Below are positions 1 through 11,431 of a DNA stretch of 64,000 nt, in pieces. A program made the position numbers and the translations under genes. The notes below the pieces were generated by a model. It worked only from the letters and a program-made list of their open reading frames with translations. It had not been told where the DNA came from and made no database searches. Position 1 is the first letter of the stretch; each line of letters begins with the position of its first letter. The DNA is from Tritrichomonas musculus (Eukaryota; Parabasalia; Tritrichomonadida; Tritrichomonadidae): assembly GCA_039105265.1 (NCBI GenBank), contig JAPFFF010000051.1, positions 124,001-188,000 of the forward strand, written 5' to 3'.

Positions 1-39
1 AATTTCAAACAAAACACATGTAATATTTATACAAACAGA

Positions 40-2002
40 GGTGCGAGAACTCTCTTTTTTAAAATTACAACAAAATTTTGAAATACAATATACATTATAA
101 AATGATAAATATCATATTTTAATTTTGTGATCTTTCTCTCCGTAGTTGCCAAAATATTTATTATTTAATTATTTTATAGATTTGAATAAATTAGTATATA
201 AACCATTCAAATTTTTTAAAATATAAATATAATATTATTTATGCTATTTTTAGTTATTAAAAATTAATTTTTTATTAATTAGGAGCTTTAAATTTTACTT
301 TATTACGGAAGTCCATCTTTTTAATAATCTGAGCCCAATTTTATAGTGAAAATTTAATTTTTCTTCAAATTCATCATCATCGAAGCCTTCTTTTTCCAAA
401 TTGTGATTAATTGTTGAATAGTTTTGTATAAAAAATAATAATGAATCTTCAGTTGAAAGCTTTTTCATCATTATTTATTAAAATTTCTGAGAGAAAATTT
501 CTGAGAAATCTGGCCAAATATTTTTTTCATAATCATATCTCAAAAATGGCTCTAAGGATAATAAAAAAAAATTGTAGAATAGTGATTAAATTGTATATTT
601 ATTTAAATAAAACTGTTTCACCAAAATTCATAGGGCCATTTTTTAATTATTCATTGTTAAATGTTAAATCCATTTTATTCGACGAATTTTAAATAAAATC
701 CAGATTTTGATTGAAAATTCTATTTATATTTGCGATCTATTTGAAATAATATAACCAAATTCATGCTTTGTTAAAAAATAATCAAAATATGCTAATAATA
801 ATTTTTTCATCAATTTCCTTTTCATACAATAATAAATATATATTCATAAATATTTCAATGCAATATTTGGTTTTTGTAAATTTTATTAAGTTTTCTTAAA
901 TAGAAATGCTCTTTTTCTTTACTTTTTTGTCCATTTTTTAAATTGAGAGGAATAAATCCTAATTCTCAGAATTTAATAAAATCAATAAAAACATATATTT
1001 AATAAAGCTTTATCAATTAATTGAATGGATAGTCAAATATTAAAAACAATTTTGGCCATATATAAATAGCATTTGTATCTTAAAAACTGCTCTAACGTTT
1101 CGTATATAAAAATGTTTATAAGCATTAAATATTACATTTAATATAATAGATAAGTTTTATTGAGAATGATAGGGCCATTTTTTACATGGGAACTTCAAAA
1201 ATAAAAAAGCTTTTTATTTGCCAAATTTAGATTTAAATGAAGAATTTCAAGCTTAATAAGAAATATATTGTTGATATAAACCGAAATAATGCATTACATT
1301 CCCAATTTATATAAAATTTAATAAAGATATGTTGATTTTAATATTTCGACTGACTCATCCAAAACTCAACGAAAATGATTTTTTTGCATAATATATCATG
1401 TATCAAATAATATGTAAAATTACTATATGTTCTTTTCAACTTGAAATATCAAATATCTATACTTTTTTATTAAATTTTGAAAATTGAATGCAATTGAGAG
1501 AAATAAATCCTACTTCTCTGAATTTGATTTAAAAAAACTAAAATGGCGTCTCCCGAGCCATTTCATTTCATTTAAAAATATAATAATACAAATAAAAAAT
1601 GCAGTAAAATTATAAGTAGTTATCCCCATAGAAACAAAAAAAAATTGAGATATTTTTAAAATATTAGTTTTTTGATTGTGTTTTAAATATATCTCAGCTA
1701 AATTAACATAAAATCTTAATTTTATCATTTATAAAGATTTCTGATATAATTAAAAACATTAATAAGCATCTATCTAACAAAAATAACAATTATTTATTGA
1801 ATTATTTAGTTTTTTGTTCCCCAAAATAGATATGCATTTTTCAGTATCTATAATGAGGTTCAAGAAATAAAATATTATTTTTTAATTATTATAAAATAAA
1901 GATATATTATATTTATTTTAAATAGTATAAAATATTTAAAATATTATGAGATATTTGAAAAATTAAAAAACGGTTATTTTTTGTATATTTAGTTCTCGCA
2001 CC
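40..2002. mobile_element. Non-coding TIR element with GTGCGAGAAC ends
   Basis: The element begins GGTGCGAGAACT at 40 and ends with the exact reverse complement at 1991-2002. It is flanked by a direct repeat, TTTATACAAACAGA at 26-39 and TTTATACAAACATA at 2003-2016 (13 of 14 bases the same), which looks like a long target-site duplication. The interior is AT-rich with no credible gene; the small open frames at 441-692 and 1510-1728 are low-complexity. Internal direct repeats are visible: the phrase ending AATAAATCCTA near 950 and 1500, and TAGGGCCATTTTTTA near 632 and 1169. The same GTGCGAGAAC terminus bounds the element at 21542-24873, so the two are one family. It is probably a non-autonomous DNA transposon; the superfamily is unknown. 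Confidence 0.72.
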
Positions 2003-2016
2003 TTTATACAAACATA

Positions 2017-2390
2017 GAAGACAAGTTATTAATTCGATAATTGATGTTTTTGATAATAAATTTCTAACAGATCACATGATAAATTTAAATCTTAATCATT
2101 AATAGAGAAAAATTTAACCCAATTAAGCCAAAAAACAGAACCATCTTTGTTATCTCTATATATAATAAGACAAATTTTCAATTTAAGTAAATATCAAGAC
2201 CTGATATATATTATCATGAAAATCTGTAATAATAAAAATTTACTGTTTTTTCATGTTGCTTAGTTTATATTATAAAAAAGGGATTTAATTGCCAATTTAA
2301 ATTTCGAAGTAACAAAAACAAAATAGTCACCAAAAGCTAATTTAAAACCAAAAAAATGATTTTTTTTGGTAGAAGAATCTGGGTCTATTA
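2017..2390. other. AT-rich spacer, nothing recognised
   Basis: No open frame of note, no tRNA-like fold and no clear repeat seen here. It lies between the element ending at 2002 and the repeat block that follows. Confidence 0.5.
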
Positions 2391-3390
2391 AAATCGGCAC
2401 AAAAAAAGTTTGATATTTAAGGTCAAATAGCTAATCGGTAATGATCGGTTTACTCACAAAAAGTTTGTATCAGAAAATTGAATGATACGAACTTTTTGAA
2501 CTTCAAAAAGCGGTTAAGCTTTAGATTGACCTTTTTATAGGTCAAAAAAAGCTGTTGACGTTATTGTTTTATTTGAAATTTAACGCCATTTTGTTATATA
2601 CAAAGACTGGATTGCATACTTCAGCTGCAGTGAAGTTTGCTTTCTTAGTCTTTGTAGCTTAGACTGCTTGCTCTCACTGCAGGAGGGTTGGCTTTCTAAG
2701 CTTCTCTCAAACAGCATGTCAAATTGTCCAACAATGTGATTAGTATTATGCATTTTATACGGCTAAAGTGGCTTGATTTCATGCTTAATACTACCCATTT
2801 ACAATTTTAGCGTAACAAAATTAACTCGATTACTACAATCTTCTTTTTTAAAACAGTATAACTCATTTTTTAGCTAATGGAAATCTTTTATTTTACTGAT
2901 ATGACTTGCTTTCTTGCTTTATACTACTCATTTACGACTATTATATAAAAATGTCAATTTGATTACTACAATCTCTTATTTTTACAGTATAACTCATTTT
3001 TTTAGCTAATGGAAATCTTTTATTTTACTGATATAACTTGCTTTCTTGCTTTATACTACTCATTTACTATTATATAAAAATGTCAATTTGATTACTATAA
3101 TCTCTTATTTTTACCGTATAGCTCATTTATTTGTTTATTATAACTTACTTTCTTGATTAATATTACTCATTTGGCAATCTTTTTAAAAATTATTATAAAG
3201 GTGGATATTTTTACAGTATAAAGCAAGAAAGCAAGTTATATCAGTAAAATAAAAGATTTCCATTAGCTAAAAAATGAGTTATACTGTAAAAATAAGAGAT
3301 TGTAGTAATCAAATTGACATTTTTATATAATAGTCGTAAATGAGTAGTATAAAGCAAGAAAGCAAGTCATATCAGTAAAATAAAAAACAT
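2391..3390. repeat. Tandem and inverted repeat block (unit about 125 bp)
   Basis: From about 2760 to 3180 a unit of roughly 125 bp containing TACTACTCATTTAC, CAGTATAACTCATTTTTTAGC and ACTTGCTTTCTTGC is repeated about three and a half times. The same unit then runs in reverse complement from about 3217 to 3385, so 2887-3060 and 3217-3385 can form a large hairpin. Ahead of it, 2450-2500 contains a smaller inverted repeat (CAAAAAGTTTGTATCA ... TGATACGAACTTTTTG), and 2620-2700 has two CTGCAG-centred segments like those in the arms of the large element further on. It is likely the remains of a palindromic, non-coding transposon; its exact ends could not be fixed. Confidence 0.7.
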
Positions 3391-3930
3391 GATAAAAGCC
3401 ACTGAAGATGGCAAAGAATGCAAAGAATTTAAGAAAAAATAAGAATAATTTGCCTAATACATCATTTTTGATGAACTAGCAGAAAAAATCGAAGTTTATG
3501 AAAATTTTATGCAAAATATCAGATAAAAATATGATATTATCCATAAACATGCATATTATCCATAAACATGTCACTTTCCAACGTGTCTTTATAGAAATTC
3601 TATTAAAAAGTTGAACTTTTTAAATAAGGTGACTTATCTTTTTTGGAATAACTTTTATTAAAGCATATTAATCTTTAGATGAAATACCTGTTTTTTTGCA
3701 TAATTTATAATTTTATTTTTTTAGATATATATTTGTATATTATAAATTCATTTAATTTAATTAAGTTATTTATTATATATCAATATAATTATATTTATAT
3801 TTTCTTAAAAATAATCGATATTCAACTCAATCTTCACAATTTTTACTTTTCCAAATTTGAGAAAAAAACAAAAATCTCAATTTTTCTGTTGATATATGTT
3901 TTGAATTAAAATTGAAAAATTTTCTTAAAT
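3391..3930. other. AT-rich spacer upstream of the PI-PLC gene
   Basis: No supported gene. The open frame at 3679-3909 is a run of Phe, Ile, Tyr and Asn codons as expected of AT-rich DNA. Confidence 0.5.
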
Positions 3931-3932
3931 TT

Positions 3933-3938
3933 TCATTG
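3933..3938 (+). promoter_or_regulatory. Initiator-like element (TCATTG)
   Basis: TCATTG lies three bases before the ATG at 3941 and matches the trichomonad Initiator TCAYTW at five of six positions. If the A at 3935 is +1, the leader is 6 nt, normal for this group. Confidence 0.5.
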
Positions 3939-3940
3939 CA

Positions 3941-5278
3941 ATGAGCAAGCCATTTATTCCTTCCCAGATCGGTATGCGCTTTGCTGCTTTTCATAAAAAA
4001 CAAACAGACAAAGTTAAACTATCACGGTCACATTCACCTCCAGCTATTCGCACCAAAAAAAATTATTTTGATAAAAAAAGACGAATTTATAATGCCAAAA
4101 TCGATAAGAAATATCGTGCAAAGTCTGTTCAACCGCGAAGGATGCCACGTAATGAACCAATTCGCTACTATCGTCTTAATAATTGGATGGAAGATCTATA
4201 TCCATTGATTCAAAATAAACCAATAACAGAAATTTCTATACCAGGAACACATGATAGCGCTACCTATGCAATTACTGGTAAATCAAGAGCAGCTTCATGC
4301 CAAAAATCAGCTAAAATCACGTCACTTACAGACGACCCAAGGCAATGGACAATGACTCAAACAAAATCGATTGCTCAACAACTTTCCATTGGCTGCAGAT
4401 TTTTTGACATACGTGTCTCTTTTGAAGACAAGGAAGGACGCTTTTATACTCATCATGGATTATTAGCTATGTCATTGCCATATGAACTCAAGGCTGTCCG
4501 AGATTTCTTAGACAAGCATCCCTTTGAATTTGTCATCATCAAGATCAAACCAGCTTCAACCTGTGGTGATTTTTTACGAGATCTCCGAACAGTAATTAAC
4601 ACAATCATCCAACCAGAGCATTTACTAATGAAGAAAACATTCAGCAAATATGGAGAAGTTGTTGAAAAAATACCAGCCGATTACAAAATGAAAAATTGTG
4701 CAGGGAAAGTGATGGTTATTATTGACGATCGCACATTTGTTGAAGGATTCGAAGATACTCCGGAATTTCGTTCTAGCAGCTTCATGTTTGGCAATACAGC
4801 ATTACATTCAGCATGGCCAAATGCTCGACGTTACAACGATCTTGTCCAATCAGTAATTGATTCACAACCAGACAAAGCAAACAAACAACTTTACTGCCTT
4901 CATTTTACATTTACTCCAAATGCCAAGTTTATCATTTCCCACATGAGCTCTAAAAACAAAGTCCACGACCTAGTAACACTAACTCAGAGACTTGAAGAAG
5001 AAAAAGAGGAAAAAACAGGCTTGAAGTCAAATTGGGACTACTTGATTTCGCTTCTAAAAACAAGATCCGATACGAAACGAGATATAAATATTAACGTTGT
5101 CGACTTTTTGAATGGAATGAAATCACATAGAGTAATTTTGCTCAACTGCAACAGAAATAAGGCACATCCTTTGCCTCCTCCTTTATCAAAGGAAAGAGCG
5201 ACAGAAAATCAGAATCATCCTGCTAAGGCTCAGAAATCTTCATCATCAAGTTTCTTCTTCAAGAAAAGAAAGAAGTGA
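3941..5278 (+). CDS. PI-PLC X-domain protein
   Basis: A 445-residue protein. Residues 1-80 are basic and disordered (many Lys, Arg, Ser, Pro). From residue about 82 (NNWMEDLYPLI) to about 260 lies a phosphatidylinositol-specific phospholipase C X domain: H104 in PGTHDSAT and H171/H172 in YTHHGLL are the paired catalytic histidines, and CRFFDIR carries the usual acidic residue after the first strand. No PI-PLC Y domain, C2, EF-hand or signal peptide is seen, so it resembles the single-domain, bacterial-type or PLCXD proteins, and is probably cytosolic. The last 40 residues are Ser/Lys-rich with an FFFKKRKK end that could bind membranes or act as a nuclear signal. The substrate (PI, GPI or other phosphodiester) cannot be read from sequence. 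The start is the ATG just after an Initiator-like TCATTG. Confidence 0.88.
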   Translation: MSKPFIPSQIGMRFAAFHKKQTDKVKLSRSHSPPAIRTKKNYFDKKRRIYNAKIDKKYRAKSVQPRRMPRNEPIRYYRLNNWMEDLYPLIQNKPITEISIPGTHDSATYAITGKSRAASCQKSAKITSLTDDPRQWTMTQTKSIAQQLSIGCRFFDIRVSFEDKEGRFYTHHGLLAMSLPYELKAVRDFLDKHPFEFVIIKIKPASTCGDFLRDLRTVINTIIQPEHLLMKKTFSKYGEVVEKIPADYKMKNCAGKVMVIIDDRTFVEGFEDTPEFRSSSFMFGNTALHSAWPNARRYNDLVQSVIDSQPDKANKQLYCLHFTFTPNAKFIISHMSSKNKVHDLVTLTQRLEEEKEEKTGLKSNWDYLISLLKTRSDTKRDININVVDFLNGMKSHRVILLNCNRNKAHPLPPPLSKERATENQNHPAKAQKSSSSSFFFKKRKK

Positions 5279-6251
5279 ATCTTTTATTTTTATTAAAAAT
5301 ACATATTTGTTTATTCATCTTTACATTTCATTTGCTTTCTTTTTTTTTACCTGATCATAATTATAATTTGGCTGCCTTTTTTTTGTGGACTCCCTCCTTT
5401 TTACAAATTTTACCTTTACATGACTTCTAATGTTTATTCGCATTCCGAGGTATCTTGATCAAGTTTTGAGTTGATTATTAGTGATTTAATTTCTTGGATT
5501 TTGAAGCTGATTGAAAACGATTTTGAGAACAATGCAATACAATTGCCTAATGAAGTCATTTGATGTAAAATTGGGATTGAAAATTGCTATATTGGATTGG
5601 TTTGAGCAATCTTTTTCGGCGTGTTTGGCCTTGAGAATAATGAAAACATAGAGTGAAATTGTTATTACATTCGGAAATAGTTTTTTCAATAGAAAATTTA
5701 TATGAAAACCCAGAAGATGATCATCTTCTTCAAAATAGTTTTCAAAATAGTTTTTTGAATGAAAAAGTTGATTTTTCTGATCTGCAATCTGAATTTGATA
5801 ATTTATTCTGATGAATATTAAAATAAGATTTATTTCATACTAAAATAGACTATTTGATGTTTTTAATTAATCTGATTATATCATCATATAAGTCCATGAA
5901 CGCTTGTGGAATGCATACTATGATAATAATAATAATAATACTTGGACTTAATTTGATATTAATAATTTATATAATTTAGTTCATATTGTATAATACTTAA
6001 TTTAATCGAAATTATTTCAAAAAATTATAGTATATTCGAATGAAAGTTTACTCAGAAAGGAAATCGATTCAGAATTAACGTCATTAAATGTGCGAATGAC
6101 CTATAGATTTAATAAATGACATTTTCACCTACTTTTTACAACATTCAAATTTGTGGGAACTTATAGAATTTTTACTAAAAAGAGAGAATTGAAATTAATG
6201 GAAAAAATACAAATGTTTAAGTAAAAAAAATTATAATGTAAAAAAAAAATA
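5279..6251. other. Spacer between convergent genes
   Basis: Convergent 3' ends. It contains T-rich tracts, an AATAATAATAATAAT run near 5926, and no supported gene. The open frame at 5486-5689 (minus) has no recognisable features. Confidence 0.5.
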
Positions 6252-7466
6252 TCATTCACTTGAAATAAACGGTAGTCGATTTTTTGAAGATCTGAAAGGA
6301 CTCGATGAATAAGCTTTAAGCGTAATGTTATTTGATGGTCGAACGCATGTCCTTCTTCTTTTTATTGTAGGATTTGTTTGCTTAAATACAAGGCTTGAGG
6401 TAGCAATCTGTTGGCTGCAACTCTTGTTATTCATAAAAGATTCGTAATTTGAAAATGTTACGCAATTGGATGATTTACGAAGCTTTTTCCCTGATGATCC
6501 TTGTGACATTTCTTCTGGTTGATCTTCAGTTGCGTTAATGTTAAAAAAGGCGCTTGATGAAGTAAATAGTTTCAATGACGATGGAATATTAGTTTCAAAA
6601 AGCGAACAATTGGCAATTGATCTCATTGTTGGACGTTTTTTTGGATCAACTTGCATCATTGTCTTTATAAGTTTCTGAATTATGCTTGGTGTTGAATTTG
6701 GAAATAATAATGAAGACTGGCATATAGCATCCTCCATTTTTCCTGAATGCGGATTCCAAGGTAATGATCCCGTGGCTATTTCATAAAATGTGACACCTAA
6801 CGACCAAACATCAGCTGAAAATGGATCATAAGGCTCTTTTAGGACTATTTCTGGAGCAAGGTATGGTGGCGAGCCATAAAACTTCCTGATCAACTTTATC
6901 TGCCCGCTTTTTTTTGCCAAATAATAACCTCCGTCGTCTTCCCTTAAATTTGAATCAACGTTATTATTCGTATAAAGCATTTCACAAATCCCAAAATCAA
7001 TTAATTTTGGGCGCCCGTATGTATCAAGAAGTACATTTGAAGGTTTAATATCTCTATGAGCTATCCCTTTTGAATGGCAAAAAAAAATTGCACTTGATAG
7101 CTTTTTCATAAAGAAAAGCATATCATCCTTGGTATTTATTTGCCCCGCTTTAATTAATGATGATAATGAACCATTTTGGCAGTATTCTAGTATTATATAA
7201 TAGTTTTGCTCGTCTTCAAAAAAATCATAAACAGAAATTATATAAGAGTGAGAAAGAGATTTTAATGCATTTAGATCTAATAAACGCGATTCGTTTGTTT
7301 TTGGCGTAACCTTGGCTGCAAAAAACGTTGATCGATAATTAAATGATTGAACTTTGAATACGACTGATGAGCCTCCGGAACCAATAACTGATAAAAACTG
7401 ATAGTTGTTTTTCCGAAAAGGCAATGACGATATTAGTGGCGATATAGAAGGGAGCAATTCGCTCAT
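6252..7466 (-). CDS. Ser/Thr protein kinase, CAMK/SNF1-like
   Basis: A 404-residue protein with a kinase domain at about residues 22-292 and a Ser/Asn-rich tail of 110 residues. Key residues are present: glycine loop GSGGSSVV (29-36), Lys52, HRDIKPSN (137-144), DFG (157-159), APE (204-206) and the following DVWSLG. It should be active. The activation segment between DFG and APE is long (about 44 residues) with an acidic patch (LREDDGG), which is unusual. The FYGSPPYLAPE motif and overall order fit the CAMK group that is expanded in trichomonads; no regulatory domain is visible in the tail. The ATG at 7466 is the first after an upstream stop; a four-codon upstream ATG reading frame precedes it by about 16 nt. 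Substrate unknown. Confidence 0.9.
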   Translation of the reverse strand: MSELLPSISPLISSLPFRKNNYQFLSVIGSGGSSVVFKVQSFNYRSTFFAAKVTPKTNESRLLDLNALKSLSHSYIISVYDFFEDEQNYYIILEYCQNGSLSSLIKAGQINTKDDMLFFMKKLSSAIFFCHSKGIAHRDIKPSNVLLDTYGRPKLIDFGICEMLYTNNNVDSNLREDDGGYYLAKKSGQIKLIRKFYGSPPYLAPEIVLKEPYDPFSADVWSLGVTFYEIATGSLPWNPHSGKMEDAICQSSLLFPNSTPSIIQKLIKTMMQVDPKKRPTMRSIANCSLFETNIPSSLKLFTSSSAFFNINATEDQPEEMSQGSSGKKLRKSSNCVTFSNYESFMNNKSCSQQIATSSLVFKQTNPTIKRRRTCVRPSNNITLKAYSSSPFRSSKNRLPFISSE

Positions 7467-8259
7467 TTCATTTATTCAATTTCCATCGTTTATAAAAAAA
7501 CTTTTAAAATAATTTTTTTGAAATATACTTTTATCTTAATTTACTACTATTGCTAAATCATATTTATTATTTATTAATATTTAACATATTAATATTATGC
7601 TATATCCAAATTTATTTTATTTTTAATACATAAAAAATAAGTATATTATTAAAATGATTTAAATCTTTTTTTATCACAATTTATATTCATTAAAAAACAT
7701 CAGTTTTATGCATATTTTTTGATAGAAACATAGTTTTTCGTGTTTATTTACAATTTTAGATATAAAACTATAAGCCACTTATATTTTCAAAAATATAAAC
7801 TATTTATTTAAAAAAAACGTTATTTTATTGAAATAAAATAAATTATTTTAAAACTAAATTAAATAATATTTGAGAAAAAGTTAATATATTTAAAATATTC
7901 TTAAATAAATAATAATTTAACCAGTTAATGTTAATATATTTTAATTATATAATTTCGATCGTTTAAAATTTTTGTAAAAAGAAAATTAAAAATATCTTAG
8001 TAAAAACATTATTTATGACAAAATTTATATTATTATAATATATAGATATGATTATTATAATAATATTATATTTAGTAATATATACAACATGATAAATATT
8101 GATGAAACTATGATATCTTTCATATTGGATTTTAAATGAAAAATTTTGAAATGAATGAATTAAATTTTTCGTACATTTATTTCATCATTCCCCTAATCAT
8201 CAGTTATCTCAAAACCATTAAAACCTGAAATAATCTCTCAAAACGGCAATGATGCTTAG
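7467..8259. other. Very AT-rich spacer
   Basis: Poly-A and poly-T tracts and TATA-like runs, with no gene, RNA or clear repeat seen. It should include the promoter of the minus-strand kinase, but no consensus Initiator was found close to its ATG. Confidence 0.5.
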
Positions 8260-9930
8260 ATTATTACAAACGAAATGCAAATTTGTTATGAAACTTCAAT
8301 TCCTGAAGACACATTTCTTTTATCATATGCTATAAAATCATTAGAAGCACAGATATGTTATAAATTTACCACAATTTCTAATTATGTATTGAAAGATTTA
8401 TCAGATTCGTCAGAGAAAACTGATTACCAACTTCAAATGACAAATGATCTCATAGCTATCACTGAGAATAATCGTACCTCATTATTTTATTGTATTCAAA
8501 CATTACTTCAACTTACACTATCACAAGCATATTCAAATAATACAATTACCTCATCACTCGAAAAGCATTCATCAAATTTAGAATGAGAAGATCAACCATT
8601 AGTCAAAGTCACTGATTCACATCGATTTGGATACAGAAGAATTTTTTTTGATTTTTGTCGTCATTTTCCCTATTGATGTTATAAAATCAATGTTTGATGG
8701 TACACCACTTTATAAACTCAATACTCTTCGTTCTCACTTAACGGATGATCAATGATGGAAAATTACTATGAAAAAGAATCCTAGCTTAGCAAAGTACGGC
8801 TCAACACGCGAATCATCACCTAAAATGTGGTACCAATACCATCAAGATGGAATTGGATATGATCATTATTTCTATACAGAAGTCGAAATATGAGAAATAA
8901 TCAAAAATACTAATGAAAAATGACTTTCAGTAGTTCCTAAGATCGAAATCCATGGACATGGAATTTCATGCTTTTTATCTATTCCCAATATACCTGATAA
9001 GGAGGTCGTTTTAAGCCTTATTGCAAATGAGGTACCACTGATAACATTTTTTCGCATGTAATGATGAACTAATACATTTTTAGGATCAAACATTGATGAA
9101 GTTCTGTCAATTTTTACCGACAATGCCTATTCTTATCATAATTGTGACGAAACACCAAAAACTCGCTGACAGTCATGCTCTAAACGCCAAAAAAGAATCA
9201 TTGATAATACAGGAAGCACTCTTCAACTACCGAAAAGTGCTGTTTTTATGTCATATATTGCAAATGGTGGAAGACAAGATTCAGCTGCCAAAAGGTTCAA
9301 TGCAATCATGCCACCTGGTGGCATGATCATGTATGCTATTTTAACTACTATCATTTTAGAAGAAAAGATAAATACTAATACCTCAGTAATTTTGGTACAT
9401 TGAAAATTCTCTACTTTTTTGGTCTAACTCAACTACTTGATGATGATAACAAATACCTTTTCTTAGGTGTTTAAGGCAATTTATGGTCAGAATATGCCTG
9501 GGAGAGAAATGATTATGTTATTTAAAGCTTTCCCTCGAATTATGACTCTTTCAGATATCCCTTGGTTATAAATAGAGAATGGATATTGGGAAAAATTCTT
9601 AAGAGAACTCGACCAATCTCACTACGAAAAGATTAAACAGATTGGAATTGATAACGCATATCCGATTGACCTCAGCAATATTATTAGGTGGGAAAAGGTG
9701 ATTTCACAGTCGATAAATGAGTGGTTACTTCTTTCCCTGCTTATGGCACTTTTAACCATAAATGATCCTATGATTTGGCTTTCGTCCACATAATTGGCTC
9801 CAACGGAATTGAAACAAGAAACACAAGATTACTTATAAATAATGCTGTAGTTACTTCTGACTATCAAATCCATTCAAGCTTTTTATAAATGCAAAACTTT
9901 TTGAATAAAAAATGATCGTTCAATTTAATT
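8260..9930 (+). pseudogene. Degraded coding block of unknown family
   Basis: Base composition here is less extreme than in the spacers, and protein-like stretches appear on the plus strand, the longest at 8275-8586 (103 residues, mixed composition, no transmembrane segment). The reading frame is interrupted several times and I treat the block as a fossil. No family was recognised with certainty. A mobile-element origin, including a large virus-like element, is possible but no integrase, polymerase, ATPase or capsid signature was seen, and no terminal repeats frame it. An old host gene is equally possible. Confidence 0.45.
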
Positions 9931-9954
9931 TTTTCCGATTTTTATTTATTAGTT

Positions 9955-10740
9955 TTAAAAAACCTTAGAAGTTTCTTCATTTTTGAAATCATTGAAAGAA
10001 ATGTTTTCTGTAACATCTTTTGGCTTGTTTAAATTGGCACTTGAGTGTGGGCTTAAAATCAATGAGAACCCTTCATTAAAGTCATTTTCATCATCTGGAA
10101 AAACTTCTTCTTCTAGAATATTAAAGTCACACTCATTTAAAAAATTTGGTTTACAACATTCATCGTCCCAAACTATGTCTTTGAATAACTCATCATAAAT
10201 ATCACAATCATTTTCATCATCGCAGCAATTTTCTATTTGATTTTTTATTATTCCTTTCTTTTTAGAACATCTTTTAACTCTTGCAATTTCATCCTGTGAT
10301 GGATTTTTCTTTCGAATTGACCATTTTCTAAATTCAATGAAGTGACCAGATAAGAATGGAATTGTTTCCAATAATAAAGAAGCACGCTCTCCTTTAACAG
10401 AGACTGTAATATAACCCATTTTTACAAGTGCTCCATTAATTGCTGATTTACTTTTGGAAATTAATAGTCTTAGTTGTCGAGTATTGATAGCGATATAATC
10501 ATCAAACCAGCAAATTCCACAAACTAAGTATCTTTTCCATTTGTCTTTATCACTTTTTTCACAAAAATCTTTAATGCAATCAAAAATATCTTTCAGTGTA
10601 TCTAATCGATGATTTCGATTATATCTGAAATTTGGAGATCCAACTTTTTTCTGTAATTCTTCATATTGCCTTTTATCTTCATCTGATAAAAGATCAATGT
10701 ATTCAGGAATTCCATGTGGTCCTTGTTGATGCTTTGTCAT
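9955..10740 (-). CDS. Initiator-binding domain (IBD) transcription factor, IBP39-like
   Basis: A 261-residue protein. Residues about 12-142 match the trichomonad Initiator-binding domain, a winged-helix fold that in Trichomonas vaginalis IBP39 recognises the Initiator around the transcription start. Visible signatures are RYLVCGICWFDDYIAINTRQ (70-89) followed by LRLLISKSKSAINGALVKMG (90-109), the recognition-helix segment with its SKSxINGxxxxxGY motif. After it come a basic stretch (RKKNPSQD, KKKG) and a very acidic tail (DDENDCD, DDENDFNEG) that could act as an activation or interaction region. IBP39 has a longer C-terminal domain that contacts RNA polymerase II; that part is not recognised here. 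The ATG at 10740 is used because the longer frame starts with TTG. A perfect Initiator lies 13 nt upstream, so autoregulation is possible. Confidence 0.87.
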   Translation of the reverse strand: MTKHQQGPHGIPEYIDLLSDEDKRQYEELQKKVGSPNFRYNRNHRLDTLKDIFDCIKDFCEKSDKDKWKRYLVCGICWFDDYIAINTRQLRLLISKSKSAINGALVKMGYITVSVKGERASLLLETIPFLSGHFIEFRKWSIRKKNPSQDEIARVKRCSKKKGIIKNQIENCCDDENDCDIYDELFKDIVWDDECCKPNFLNECDFNILEEEVFPDDENDFNEGFSLILSPHSSANLNKPKDVTENISFNDFKNEETSKVF

Positions 10741-10749
10741 AATCAATAG

Positions 10750-10755
10750 AAATGA
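10750..10755 (-). promoter_or_regulatory. Consensus Initiator (TCATTT on minus strand)
   Basis: TCATTT on the minus strand fits the trichomonad TCAYTW Initiator at every position. With A at 10753 as +1 the leader to the ATG at 10740 is 13 nt. It belongs to the IBD gene. Confidence 0.6.
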
Positions 10756-11431
10756 TGTGAATAAAATTTTATAAGATCAACTATCATATTCAATTTGATA
10801 TTTCTGTTATGAAAAATAGGATTCTCAAAAAGTTCAATATCTGCTCACAAAAATTTTTTTCATAGAAAAAAATTGAATTACTTTGAGATATCAAATAACA
10901 AAATTTTGTGAGCATATTAAATAATTGCGTAAGCTCTATTAATTTATTGTGAATGTTTTGAATAAAACAATGATGAAAAAAAAAAAAGGTTGCATTAAAA
11001 TTATATTTATAATTTTGTTTCAAATATTATATTTAAGCATCGATTTATATTTTCTATATGAATCCATAGTCAAATATTTTTTATTTTAGTTATATTTCAA
11101 GATAAAAGAATTTTAATTTTATTTCGAAATTATGGATAAAGTGCCCCAAAAAAATAGTGGTCTCATTCAATAAAATGGGGGTCGACGATCAAGTTAAGAA
11201 AAAATTGAATATTTTTTCAGAAAATATAATTTTAAGAAAAAAATTTTTTTTCAAATATTTTTTTCTCAAAATTAATTTTTATTATCGTTTTCCCTTGAAA
11301 TTAATTATTTTTTGAATCGACCCCCTTTATTTCTCTCACTTTAACTGAATAAATCTTATTTTGAATAAATTTTAATATTTGTAGAGATATAAATAAATAA
11401 AAAAGATTTTATATCAATAATTAATCTTTAA
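10756..11431. other. Spacer between the IBD gene and an unknown gene
   Basis: AT-rich, with no supported gene. A phrase GGGGTCGACGATC at about 11177 and GGTCGACCCCC-like sequence (minus strand near 11320) suggest a weak inverted repeat, roughly 11150-11335, around T- and A-rich DNA; it may be a small decayed palindromic element. Confidence 0.4.
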
